Assembly: GCA_900767815.1 (NCBI GenBank)
Contig: CAAGAM010000199.1
Location: forward strand, 1 to 50,168
Source: Clostridia bacterium
Lineage (GTDB): Bacteria > Bacillota > Clostridia > Christensenellales > Borkfalkiaceae
DNA length: 50,168 nt
Direction: 5' to 3'
The position numbers and the translations under genes are program-made. Within the stretch, counting starts at the first letter, position 1; every line of letters begins with the position of its first letter. Below the pieces are notes generated by a model, which did not search any database, had not been told where the DNA came from, and worked only from the letters and a program-made list of their open reading frames with translations. Positions 32,878 to 40,695 of the stretch are shown piece after piece.

Positions 32878-33520
32878 TAGGCTCACAAAAAGGCTTAACG
32901 TTTTATTCGGCGAGGTAAAGGGCGGAGGAGTGTTTGCCGACGTCGGTTGCGATCACGGTTATATAGCCGAAAAAGTTATCGAAAACGCGCTCGCAACTAA
33001 GGTTATTATTTCGGATATATCGGAAAAATGCCTTAATAAAGCCGTTAAAAGGCTGAACGAAAATTATAAAGGCATGTTTACGGCAGTTGTTTCGGACGGG
33101 TTTGACGAGCTTCCGCACGTCGACGAAGCTCTGATATCGGGCATGGGCGGAGAAATAATTATAAAAATGCTTTCCCGCCGCGAAGATAAGCCGTCAAGGC
33201 TTATTCTTCAGCCTATGAAAAATTCCGAAGCGTTAAGAGAATACGTAATCGGCGACGGTTATAAAATCGTTAGAGATTATACCTTTAAAGATCGGAAATA
33301 CTATCACGTGATAGTCGCCGAAAAATCGGACGAAAAAGATTTTTACACGGCGGACGAGCTTATGTTCGGCAGAGACAATTTAAGAGAAAAAAGCAGCGAT
33401 TTCAAATCGTTTATCAAAGATAAGATAACACTTTTCTCGGAAGCTTCGTCGAGAGCTTTTTCTCCCGAAAAGGAAGAGCTTGAAAAAAAACTCGAAAAAC
33501 TTAAGGAAATAATAAAATGA
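32870..33520 (+). CDS. trmK: tRNA (adenine22-N1)-methyltransferase TrmK
   Basis: A 216-residue SAM-dependent methyltransferase with motif I VFADVGCDHGYIAEKV near 23-38, SGMGGEIIIKML near 89-100 and LILQPMKNSEALREYV. TrmK methylates A22 in the D-arm of some tRNAs in Gram-positive bacteria. It starts at TTG 32870, overlapping sigA, with AAGGA seven bases upstream. The order sigA-trmK-nif3 matches Bacillus yqfN-yqfO. Confidence 0.93.
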   Translation: MNNRLTKRLNVLFGEVKGGGVFADVGCDHGYIAEKVIENALATKVIISDISEKCLNKAVKRLNENYKGMFTAVVSDGFDELPHVDEALISGMGGEIIIKMLSRREDKPSRLILQPMKNSEALREYVIGDGYKIVRDYTFKDRKYYHVIVAEKSDEKDFYTADELMFGRDNLREKSSDFKSFIKDKITLFSEASSRAFSPEKEELEKKLEKLKEIIK

Positions 33521-34287
33521 AATATCGCGAATTATACGAAAAGCTGCTTGAATACGCGCCTATGGAAATTTCGGACAGATTTGTGGCGGAAGGCGCATAC
33601 GATAACAGCGGAATGATTCTCGAAACGGGTAAAGAAATAAAAACAGTTGTTTTTTGTCTCGACCTTACGGAAGACAGCGTGAAATACGCAATAGAAAAAG
33701 GTGCGGAAGCGATTGTTACTCATCATCCCGCTATCTATCGCCCCGTAAAAAGCCTTCTCGACGGTTCGGCGGTTTTAAAAGCCGCAAACGCGGGTATAGG
33801 GATAATTTCAAATCACCTTAATCTTGACGGGGCAAAAGAGGGAATCGATTATTACCTTGCAAAAGGTCTCGGCGGAGAAATTGTCGGAATTCTGGACGAT
33901 TTCGGAAACGGCGAAGGATACGGCAGATTGAGCGTTGCGGATACGACCGTCGGAGAACTTGCCGAAAGATATAAAAAAGAATTCGGAACGGAAAAAGTCT
34001 GGATTTACGGCGATAAAAACAAAAGAATTACAAAATATGCTTCTTTTTGCGGCGCAGGGCTTGGCGATGCAGAGGTTGAGCAGGCTATAGCGGCGGGCGC
34101 CGAGCTTGTCGTATCTGCGGATATTCCTCATCACGTTTTGCTTAACGCTATTCAGAAAGGGCTGTGCGTTTTAAGTTGCACGCATTACGGCACGGAAAAC
34201 TACGGAATGAAGAAATTCTCCGAAAAATGTGCCGCGGAAATTAAAAATTTAAAAATATATTTCTTCGAAGACGAAAGATTTATCTGA
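33517..34287 (+). CDS. Nif3/YqfO-like dinuclear metal-centre protein
   Basis: A 256-residue Nif3-type protein. Metal-ligand segments are AIVTHHPAIYRPVKSL near 66-82, ISNHLNLD near 98 and SADIPHHVLLNA near 204. It lacks the PII-like insertion found in the longer Bacillus YqfO. The exact reaction of this family is not settled (GTP cyclohydrolase I type 2-like). It overlaps trmK by four bases (ATGA) and probably shares its mRNA. Confidence 0.93.
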   Translation: MKYRELYEKLLEYAPMEISDRFVAEGAYDNSGMILETGKEIKTVVFCLDLTEDSVKYAIEKGAEAIVTHHPAIYRPVKSLLDGSAVLKAANAGIGIISNHLNLDGAKEGIDYYLAKGLGGEIVGILDDFGNGEGYGRLSVADTTVGELAERYKKEFGTEKVWIYGDKNKRITKYASFCGAGLGDAEVEQAIAAGAELVVSADIPHHVLLNAIQKGLCVLSCTHYGTENYGMKKFSEKCAAEIKNLKIYFFEDERFI

Positions 34288-34337
34288 TAAACAGGTTTAT
34301 TTGTATATAGTAACGTCTTCGGGGGAAGGAGTATAAT

Positions 34338-35048
34338 ATGATAACTCAGTTACTCGAATATCAGAACATCGACGCAAAACTTCGCGAAATCGAGACGGAA
34401 ATTTCTCAGAGCGAAGAAAGAAAAAAAGCCGTTGCCGCTCAGAACTTTTTAAAAAGCGTGAACGATAATCTCGCGCTTTTGGAAAAAAGAGCGGAGGAGC
34501 TTGTGGGCAAATATAACGAGTCGATTGCTCTTTATAAAAGACTTAACGGGGAAATAAGCGAATACGGCGACGTCGAAGAATACGACGACGTAGAACAGCT
34601 TAATTATATCAAGAAAAAATCTCAGGAGCTTTTAGACGAGATAAACAATCTTTCGAACGGTATCGAACAGATTTCAAAAGAAATGACCGCCGTTTTGAAA
34701 GAGTTTTCTCAGCTCAAGGCTAAAACAAAGGAAGCTAAAAGCCAATACAGCGAGTTCGTTCCTAAATACAACGCGCTTAAAGCGTCCAAAGAGGACGAAA
34801 TGAAAAAAATCAAAGCGGAGCTTGCAAAAATAGAAAAAGACATTCCGAAGGAGGATATGGAGCTTTACAAGACCAAGCGAAAAGATAAAATTTTCCCTGT
34901 TTTGTACGCCGTGCAGGTTTTCGGGAAGAAACCGCACTGTTCGAGATGCGGAACGGAATTTCCGATGGCATGCTTCGACAGCCTTAAGAAAGGTAGTCTG
35001 GTTGAATGCGATTCCTGTCACAGGCTTGTTTATTATAAAGGCGAATAA
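34338..35048 (+). CDS. Coiled-coil protein with C-terminal C4 zinc ribbon
   Basis: A 236-residue protein. Residues 1-190 are a long charged coiled coil. The C-terminal C4-type zinc ribbon has two Cys pairs, HCSRCGTEF and ECDSCHRLV, near 203-230. Proteins of this layout follow nif3 in many Clostridia. A nucleic-acid-binding role is commonly assumed but not shown. GGAAGGAG precedes the ATG. Confidence 0.88.
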   Translation: MITQLLEYQNIDAKLREIETEISQSEERKKAVAAQNFLKSVNDNLALLEKRAEELVGKYNESIALYKRLNGEISEYGDVEEYDDVEQLNYIKKKSQELLDEINNLSNGIEQISKEMTAVLKEFSQLKAKTKEAKSQYSEFVPKYNALKASKEDEMKKIKAELAKIEKDIPKEDMELYKTKRKDKIFPVLYAVQVFGKKPHCSRCGTEFPMACFDSLKKGSLVECDSCHRLVYYKGE

Positions 35049-35064
35049 AACCGTCGGGTGAAAT

Positions 35065-36816
35065 ATGAAGTTAAACTACAAGAAGACCATTTTCGTAGGG
35101 TTTGCTTTTTTCCTTATATGTGCATTCTGGCAGGCGTATGACAGCATCGTTCCGATGATGCTTGTAAACAAGTTCGGTCTCAGTCAGACGGTTTCGGGCG
35201 TAATTATGTCGCTCGATAACATTATTGCCGTTTTTCTGTTGCCTCTTTTCGGTTCTTTGTCCGATAAAACGAAGACGAAGTTCGGGAGGCGCACTCCTTA
35301 CATAGTCATCGGCACGGTTGTTGCCGCATTTGCGTTTTTCGGGCTTACTTTTGCCGATAATGCACAGCTTAAAAAGCTCGGTTCCGTTTCGGATAACAGC
35401 GGTTACGTCGATCTTTTCGAAGAAAATTATACGATAACGAACGCCGAATACAGCGCCATTACGGGAAAAGATCAGCCTAAAAAATATTCCGTCAAAGATT
35501 ATTCGGCGAAAATCGTTAAAAATAAGCTTTACGACGAGCTTACCGAAGAAGAAAAGACCGACGTTCGCGATTGGTATGTTAATATCAATAAGGAATATAA
35601 CGAAGATCATTCAAAGCCGGAAACGAGCTACGGTTATAACGAGGATACTAAAACCTATTACGTCCTCACTGCAACGACGGAAAATGGAAAAACCGTATAT
35701 AAATTTGAAGACGGAAGCGATTTAACGTCGCACATAACCAGGTTTAACGCTTATAAAAACCTCATAACGCCCGCGATAAGCGAATATGCGTTGCAAAAAA
35801 CGCTGGCTCAGCCGTTAACGCTCGTAATGTTTGCCGTGTTGCTGTTGGTTACGCTTTTCGCAATGGCTACGTTCCGTTCACCCGCAGTCGCGCTTATGCC
35901 CGACGTTACGGAAAAACCTTTAAGATCTCAGGCAAACGCGGTGATAAATCTTATGGGAACGGCGGGCGGAATGCTTGTTCTCGTTTTAGGGATGGTTTTC
36001 GGAACGGGAAAAACGTATAATCAGCTTATGAGTTACACGCCGTTTATCGGCGCGGTGTGCCTTGTTATGGTTGTCGGGCTTGTAATGTTTATATGGAAGG
36101 TAAGAGAACCCGAATGGGTTAAAGAAATGGAAGAAGCATCCGTTGAAGACGGGCTTGAAACCGAGGAAGAGGCGGCTGTCGATTTAACCGCCGAAAAGAA
36201 GCTTTCAAAACCCGAACTGAGGAGCCTGATTCTCATTCTTTGCTCCGTCGCTTTGTGGTATATCGGCTATAATGCCGTAACGTCCAAATATTCGCTTTAC
36301 GCGATGAACGTTTTGCACAAAGATTATAATACGACTCTTCTCGTCGCTCAGGCTGCCGCGATAATATCGTATATTCCCGTCGGAATGATCGCTAACAGAA
36401 TAGGGCGTAAAAAGAGTATTCTTGCGGGCGTGATTATGCTTGCCGTTGCGTTTTTCGGCGCAACGTTTATGAATGAAAATTCAAGCATCGTCGCTCTTAA
36501 TCTTTTGTTTGCGCTTGCGGGGATCGGTTGGGCGACGATAAACGTAAATTCTTTCCCGATGGTTGTCGAGCTTGCAAAAGGCGGAGACGTCGGAAGATAT
36601 ACGGGCTTTTATTACACCGCTTCCATGGCGGCGCAGATTTTAACGCCGATTTTGTCGGGCGCTATCATGGAACTTGCGGGAAGTATGAAACCGTTGTTCT
36701 ATTATGCAACGATAGCCGTCTCGCTTGCTTTTATAACGATGTTTTTTGTAAAACACGGAGACAGCAAGCCGACAAAGAAGGTTAAAATCATCGAAAATCT
36801 CAATGTGGACGATTGA
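35065..36816 (+). CDS. MFS carrier (SLC45-like/sugar type) with large external insertion
   Basis: A 583-residue major facilitator protein. The first helices (7-31, 43-64) flank the cytoplasmic motif SLSDKTKTKFGRRTPY, typical of glycoside and sucrose carriers. After helix 3 (78-97) comes a hydrophilic, acidic and Tyr-rich insertion of about 150 residues before helix 4 (near 255-273). By topology it should be outside the cell. The remaining helices are regular, with a second cytoplasmic motif NRIGRKKS. The substrate is unknown; sugars are likely from family. It ends in a strong terminator. Confidence 0.88.
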   Translation: MKLNYKKTIFVGFAFFLICAFWQAYDSIVPMMLVNKFGLSQTVSGVIMSLDNIIAVFLLPLFGSLSDKTKTKFGRRTPYIVIGTVVAAFAFFGLTFADNAQLKKLGSVSDNSGYVDLFEENYTITNAEYSAITGKDQPKKYSVKDYSAKIVKNKLYDELTEEEKTDVRDWYVNINKEYNEDHSKPETSYGYNEDTKTYYVLTATTENGKTVYKFEDGSDLTSHITRFNAYKNLITPAISEYALQKTLAQPLTLVMFAVLLLVTLFAMATFRSPAVALMPDVTEKPLRSQANAVINLMGTAGGMLVLVLGMVFGTGKTYNQLMSYTPFIGAVCLVMVVGLVMFIWKVREPEWVKEMEEASVEDGLETEEEAAVDLTAEKKLSKPELRSLILILCSVALWYIGYNAVTSKYSLYAMNVLHKDYNTTLLVAQAAAIISYIPVGMIANRIGRKKSILAGVIMLAVAFFGATFMNENSSIVALNLLFALAGIGWATINVNSFPMVVELAKGGDVGRYTGFYYTASMAAQILTPILSGAIMELAGSMKPLFYYATIAVSLAFITMFFVKHGDSKPTKKVKIIENLNVDD

Positions 36817-36820
36817 CGTA

Positions 36821-36864
36821 TTTGCGCTTTCCGATTTTTCACGGTCGGAAAGCGCAAAATTTTT
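36821..36864 (+). terminator. Rho-independent terminator after the MFS gene
   Basis: A perfect 14-bp stem: TTTGCGCTTTCCGA (36821-36834) with TCGGAAAGCGCAAA (36845-36858), then ATTTTT. The matching A run on the left makes it partly bidirectional. Confidence 0.93.
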
Positions 36865-36895
36865 ACACGGAAAAATTTTTATACCGATAAATCGT

Positions 36896-36924
36896 TTGAC
36901 ATGCATGTTTAAAAGTGGTAAAAT
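36896..36924 (+). promoter_or_regulatory. Promoter of the riboswitch-folT transcript
   Basis: TTGACA (36896-36901), 17 bp, TAAAAT (36919-36924), with TGG before the -10. The riboswitch begins about 20 bases downstream. Confidence 0.9.
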
Positions 36925-36942
36925 AAGGCGAATTTAATAAAA

Positions 36943-37045
36943 GCAGAGTAGTACGGAAAGCGTCAAGTAGCATATAACGGGATGTTGAATATGCGCGAAA
37001 AGACAAATTTGAAATCGTCTTGCGATTTTCCGACGCATCCAATGC
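36943..37045 (+). promoter_or_regulatory. Tetrahydrofolate (THF) riboswitch
   Basis: Between the promoter and folT: AGAGTAG at 36945-36951, then GCGTCAAGT at 36960-36968, CGGGATGT at 36978-36985 and CCGACGCATCC at 37030-37040. The same blocks in the same order define the THF riboswitch. GGATG (36980-36984) can pair with CATCC (37036-37040) as the long-range pseudoknot. Placement before a folate transporter is the usual context. Confidence 0.85.
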
Positions 37046-37085
37046 GAAAGAGATTATGCGTAAAACGCGTAATCCGTTTTATTTG

Positions 37086-37114
37086 GAACTCTCCTTTTTC
37101 GAGGAGGTTTTTTT
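37086..37114 (+). promoter_or_regulatory. Hairpin holding the folT ribosome binding site
   Basis: AACTCTCC (37087-37094) can pair with GGAGGTTT (37103-37110) with one mismatch and one wobble. The Shine-Dalgarno GAGGAGG is in the right arm, and seven T follow right up to the ATG. It could hide the ribosome binding site or terminate transcription. Either would act as the expression platform of the riboswitch. Confidence 0.6.
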
Positions 37115-37771
37115 ATGTTTAAAAATGTTTTTTCGGCTAAGAGACTTTTCTTTTCCGAGCGTCTTCGCAATTATTCGCACGCGAAAAAGATTGCAACCGT
37201 CGCGGTTTTTACGGCGTTGTCGGTTGTTACGAACATGTTTCTGGAAATGAGGATTCTCGATATCCAGTTTTCTCTCACCATTTTCTTTTCGGCGATAACG
37301 GGATATTTTTTGGGTCCGCTTGCGGGCTTTTTTGCCTGTCTGTTAGGAGATTTTATCGGTTATGTGTTCAACAGTTGGGGGCAGTTGTATTTGCCCTGGG
37401 TGGGGCTGTCAACCGGTTTGTTTGCGTTTATTGCGGGGCTTATGTTCGGCGACGAAGGAGAACAGCCGTTCAAAAAACAGATCGTTAAATTTTTGATATA
37501 CGTTGCCCTGACTTTCTGCATATGTACCGTTATGATAAACACGACTGGATTTTATTTTTATTTCAAATATATCTACGTTTCAAAGAAGTTTCTGGCATAT
37601 GCAGAGGAGCATTTCGGAGGAAACAGCGGCTATTTCATATATCTTATATACAGGCTTTTCATTAACGGGCAGATATGGAACAGCATTGCAAATTACGCGC
37701 TTTTGTTTGCGTTTTTCCCCGTTTTGAAAAAGATTCCTTTTCTGCGTTTGCACGATAACGCGGAAGAGTGA
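37115..37771 (+). CDS. folT: Folate ECF transporter substrate-binding S component (FolT-like)
   Basis: A 218-residue protein with six hydrophobic helices. AVFTALSVVTNMFLEMRI, followed by FSLTIFFSAITGYFLGPLAGFFACLLGDFIGYV, is typical of ECF S components and in particular the FolT type. It captures folate and passes it through a shared EcfA/A'/T module, which is not in this window. The THF riboswitch upstream supports folate as substrate. The ATG is seven bases after GAGGAGG. Its last 79 bases overlap the convergent flippase gene. Confidence 0.88.
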   Translation: MFKNVFSAKRLFFSERLRNYSHAKKIATVAVFTALSVVTNMFLEMRILDIQFSLTIFFSAITGYFLGPLAGFFACLLGDFIGYVFNSWGQLYLPWVGLSTGLFAFIAGLMFGDEGEQPFKKQIVKFLIYVALTFCICTVMINTTGFYFYFKYIYVSKKFLAYAEEHFGGNSGYFIYLIYRLFINGQIWNSIANYALLFAFFPVLKKIPFLRLHDNAEE

Positions 37772-39249
37772 TCGAAATCGAGCATTCCGGAAATATAATA
37801 CAGAAGCAAAGAAAACAAAACGGAAACCGCGGCGGAAATTATTACCGATACAAATTCGACGGTAATTATTTTCAGCAGATTGTTTACGAAATACCCCGCA
37901 AGAAACGACGGGATAATAAAAATCGCGGATTTGAAGATATAGCCCGAAACGTTTATTTTTTCGGGGCAGACCCGCGCAATTGCAATAAGATTCAAAACGG
38001 AAGTTATCGCGTAGCTTAAAAACATCCCTGCAATAAGCGAATCTACGCCGATATATTTCGGCATGAAAAATATCGACGCGATCAGTGCGACGGCTCCCGA
38101 CATGTAATATGCAAGCGTAAGCTTTTCTTTGTTCAGCGAGTTTAAAATGCTGGTCGTGATGATGGTGATGCTCATCGGCAACATCGTCATCGCGCCTTTT
38201 TTTATGTAAATTCCCGCGGCGGAATCGGCATATATGATCGTTCCGAGGGATTCTCCGCCGAAAAGGAAAACGGGGATTATAATACATGCCGTAAACACCG
38301 AAAATTTAATTGCTTTTTCTATGTTGTTTTTAAGCGTAATAAAGTTTTTCGAATAGAAATTGGACGAAAGCTCGGGGACGAGAACCAAAGCGAGCGAACC
38401 TATAAGCGTGGACGGCATAAAAATAAGCGGAAACGCCATTCCGAAAACTTTTCCGAATTCCGAAACGGCGAATTCTTTACCCATTCCGTAGCGGATGAGC
38501 CTTGCGGGCAGAAGTACGGCTATAAGCGTATTTATGAGCGACGTTGCCGTTCTCATAAAAGTAATCGGGGAAGAGGAGCGAAAAAGCGGTTTAAGCTCTT
38601 TGCGGGGCGCGGAAAGCCTCCCGCCTTTAACGAAATAAGCGATTGACGAGGTTGCAAACGAGAAGATATACGAAATAAGGACGGCCGTCATGGCTCTGCT
38701 TGTTCCGCTTATCGCGTCCGACGCGTTTCTTACGAGAATAATACCCGCGATAACCATTACGGCTTCCTCGCTCAGTTCGATAATTCCGTATGTCAAAAAT
38801 CTCTCGTTGCCCCAGAAGGTTCCTCTGAAAACGGCGTAAACCGAGGTGATTATAAGCCCGGGGATGACCGTGCATAAAAGGTCGGCGCACCTGTCGTCCG
38901 AAAAAAGTATGCTTATCGCGGGGCTTCTGAATAAAACGAGAAGCGTTATGGGTACCGAAATAAAAAGGGTTAAAATTATTCCGGAGCAGACAACCGCGTT
39001 TATATTTTCGTTTTTGCCTTCTTCGCGATATTTGATCATCGTTCTCGACACGCTTATCGGAACGCCCGAAGACGTTATCGTCATAAAAAGACCTAAAACG
39101 GAAAGCGTAATCTGGTATAATCCCAGCCCTTCCGCGCCTAATTCGCGCGATAAATACACTCTGTAAATAAAACCTAAAAATCTTTCAAAGCAAGAAAGTA
39201 CGGTTACGAGCATAACCGTTTTAAAAACTTTTTTTATTTTGCACCTCAC
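37693..39249 (-). CDS. SpoVB-like polysaccharide/lipid II-type flippase (MVF/MOP family)
   Basis: About 518 residues with 14 hydrophobic helices. Its start region LVTVLSCFERFLGFIYRVYL and SRELGAEGLGLYQITLSVLG is typical of SpoVB/MurJ-type flippases, which move lipid-linked sugars across the membrane. The longest frame begins at GTG 39249 without a ribosome binding site. GAGGTG just inside it lies four bases before ATA 39237-39235, which would give the family-like start IKKVFKTVM. The true start may be that ATA or the later ATG 39213. The gene converges on and overlaps folT by 79 bases. Confidence 0.9.
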   Translation of the reverse strand: MRCKIKKVFKTVMLVTVLSCFERFLGFIYRVYLSRELGAEGLGLYQITLSVLGLFMTITSSGVPISVSRTMIKYREEGKNENINAVVCSGIILTLFISVPITLLVLFRSPAISILFSDDRCADLLCTVIPGLIITSVYAVFRGTFWGNERFLTYGIIELSEEAVMVIAGIILVRNASDAISGTSRAMTAVLISYIFSFATSSIAYFVKGGRLSAPRKELKPLFRSSSPITFMRTATSLINTLIAVLLPARLIRYGMGKEFAVSEFGKVFGMAFPLIFMPSTLIGSLALVLVPELSSNFYSKNFITLKNNIEKAIKFSVFTACIIIPVFLFGGESLGTIIYADSAAGIYIKKGAMTMLPMSITIITTSILNSLNKEKLTLAYYMSGAVALIASIFFMPKYIGVDSLIAGMFLSYAITSVLNLIAIARVCPEKINVSGYIFKSAIFIIPSFLAGYFVNNLLKIITVEFVSVIISAAVSVLFSLLLYYISGMLDFDHSSALSCKRRKGIFFKTGKNANKSA

Positions 39250-39323
39250 TTTTCGGCAAACTTTTCCGAGTCGGTTTATTTTCGGACGTTCTATAAAATA
39301 TGTATTAAAAATATACTTAAACT

Positions 39324-39638
39324 ATGAGCGAAAAATTAAAGAATCAGAGTGATTTCAAATCGACGATTATTTATAAAACGGAACGGGGCGACGATCTTTT
39401 CGGTATTGCCGAAAAATTTTCGACAACCGCGCAGATACTCGTTTCCGAAAACGCGTTGAAGAGCGAGCCTTTATGCGGCGAACTTTTATATATCGAGATT
39501 CCCCACGGCGAAAAGTATATCGTCAAACCGGGAGATACGCTTGAGTCTGTTTCCCGAAAATTCGGAAAATCCGAGCTTGAAACGGCCGATAAAAACAAAA
39601 TAGACGGCGTTTACGTCGGGCAGACGATATATATTTGA
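39324..39638 (+). CDS. Two-LysM-domain protein without signal peptide
   Basis: A 104-residue protein made almost entirely of two LysM units: TERGDDLFGIAEKFSTTAQ to IEIPHGEK, and YIVKPGDTLESVSRKFGKSE to VGQTIYI. LysM binds N-acetylglucosamine polymers such as peptidoglycan. No signal peptide or anchor is seen, so it is either cytoplasmic or exported another way. No Shine-Dalgarno precedes the ATG. TATACT (39312-39317) ends exactly six bases before it, as in the leaderless holA, though the -35 is weak. Confidence 0.85.
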   Translation: MSEKLKNQSDFKSTIIYKTERGDDLFGIAEKFSTTAQILVSENALKSEPLCGELLYIEIPHGEKYIVKPGDTLESVSRKFGKSELETADKNKIDGVYVGQTIYI

Positions 39639-39645
39639 GTTTTAC

Positions 39646-39674
39646 TTGACTTTATTCGTCTGAAAGTGTAAAAT
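39646..39674 (+). promoter_or_regulatory. Promoter of the lipoprotein gene at 39705
   Basis: TTGACT (39646-39651), 17 bp, TAAAAT (39669-39674). An eight-codon frame starts at ATG 39679 and ends at the TGATG overlap with the lipoprotein start. Confidence 0.85.
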
Positions 39675-39704
39675 AAATATGAAAAATATACTGAAGAGGT
39701 TCTG

Positions 39705-40166
39705 ATGAAAAGATTTTTATTTTTGTTCACGGCGGCAGTTTTGTCTTGCGTGATCTTTGCGTCCTGCCGGACGGGTAGCGGTAATAACGGCACAAGCCCA
39801 AACGATCCGATTGATATTTCGGAATCGGTAAGCGAAAACGAAGACGTAAGCGGTTCGGGAAATTCCGGCGGAAACGTTTCCGGAAGCGAATCGGTTTCCG
39901 AAGACGAATCCGATGACAGGGAAGAAGGCTTGTTTTATATTACGCTCGATTATAACGGATTCGACGATAAGAACGAAGTTAAAAAAATCACGGTTAAGAA
40001 GGGCGAGAAAATAACGGGGTTACCGGAAGACGTGAACAGTTCTTCGAAATCCGATTTCGAATATTGGGCTTATAACGGTAAGAAAATCAAAAACGGAATG
40101 GTTTTCGATTATAATTCCGATATAACGGTTGTCGCATGTTATGCCGAATGGACGGATAATTATTAA
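39705..40166 (+). CDS. Secreted lipoprotein with InlB-repeat-like domain
   Basis: A 153-residue protein. The signal peptide (1-20) ends in a lipobox, FASC, so Cys at about 21 should be lipidated. A low-complexity linker rich in Ser, Gly, Asn and Glu follows (22-75). The C-terminal part (YITLDYNGFDDKNEVKKI to VACYAEW) has the strands and final Tyr-Ala-x-Trp of the Listeria-Bacteroides (Flg_new/InlB B) repeat, a beta-grasp fold common on surface proteins. A role at the cell surface is likely and no specific partner is known. AGAGG precedes the ATG. Confidence 0.82.
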   Translation: MKRFLFLFTAAVLSCVIFASCRTGSGNNGTSPNDPIDISESVSENEDVSGSGNSGGNVSGSESVSEDESDDREEGLFYITLDYNGFDDKNEVKKITVKKGEKITGLPEDVNSSSKSDFEYWAYNGKKIKNGMVFDYNSDITVVACYAEWTDNY

Positions 40167-40191
40167 AAAAGGTTAATATCGTTTAAAATTG

Positions 40192-40221
40192 TTGACTATA
40201 TGCTGTGTTTTATGTTATCAT
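40192..40221 (+). promoter_or_regulatory. Promoter of the Fur-family gene
   Basis: TTGACT (40192-40197), 18 bp, TATCAT (40216-40221), with TGT before the -10. Confidence 0.75.
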
Positions 40222-40242
40222 ATTGATACGGAGTATCGATAA
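40215..40242 (+). promoter_or_regulatory. Candidate autoregulatory operator over the Fur-family RBS
   Basis: GATAC-GGA-GTATC (40225-40237) is a perfect inverted repeat, flanked by TTATC (40215-40219) and GATAA (40238-40242). It covers the -10, the expected transcription start and the CGGAG ribosome binding site of the Fur-family gene. Self-binding by that regulator is an inference. Confidence 0.5.
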
Positions 40243-40243
40243 A

Positions 40244-40630
40244 ATGGCTAAACACAGAAACACATCGCAAAGAGCAAAAATATACGAAGTTGCAAAAACG
40301 CTGTATCATCCGAGCGCGGAGGAAGTTTATTCTGCCGTCGGAAAGCAATGCGACGGAGTTGGCAGAGCAACTGTTTTTCGCAATTTAAATTATCTTGCGG
40401 AAGAGGGAAAATTCACCAAGGTCTGCTTTCGGGGCGAGCCTGCGCGTTATGATACGAATATTATTCCGCACGATCATTTTGTATGCGAAAAATGCGGAGC
40501 GATAATAGATTTTCCGCCCGCAAACGAAAGCGACGAAAAAGGAGATATTCCTTTCGGCGAGTACAAGGGATTGTTGATAAAAAGCAAATCGGTAACTTAT
40601 TACGGTATATGCGATAAATGCAGAAAATAA
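40244..40630 (+). CDS. Fur/PerR-family metal- or peroxide-responsive regulator
   Basis: 128 residues from ATG 40244. The winged helix (SQRAKIYEVAKTLYHPSAEE to GRATVFRNLNYLAEEGK) is followed by the metal-binding dimer domain with HDHFVCEKCG and YGICDKC, the two CxxC pairs of the structural zinc site. Whether it senses iron, zinc, manganese or peroxide cannot be decided here. Neighbouring genes are not metal transporters. The start follows CGGAG. A longer frame from 40205 begins before the promoter's own start site and is rejected. Confidence 0.92.
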   Translation: MAKHRNTSQRAKIYEVAKTLYHPSAEEVYSAVGKQCDGVGRATVFRNLNYLAEEGKFTKVCFRGEPARYDTNIIPHDHFVCEKCGAIIDFPPANESDEKGDIPFGEYKGLLIKSKSVTYYGICDKCRK

Positions 40631-40661
40631 AAGCAGACAAATTTTTATAAACGGATAAAAT

Positions 40662-40690
40662 AAAAAAAACAGGCGTTTGCCTGTTTTTTT
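40662..40690. terminator. Bidirectional terminator between convergent genes
   Basis: ACAGGC-GTTT-GCCTGT flanked by eight A on the left and seven T on the right, between the Fur gene (+) and the glycosyltransferase (-). Confidence 0.93.
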
Positions 40691-40695
40691 AATGC

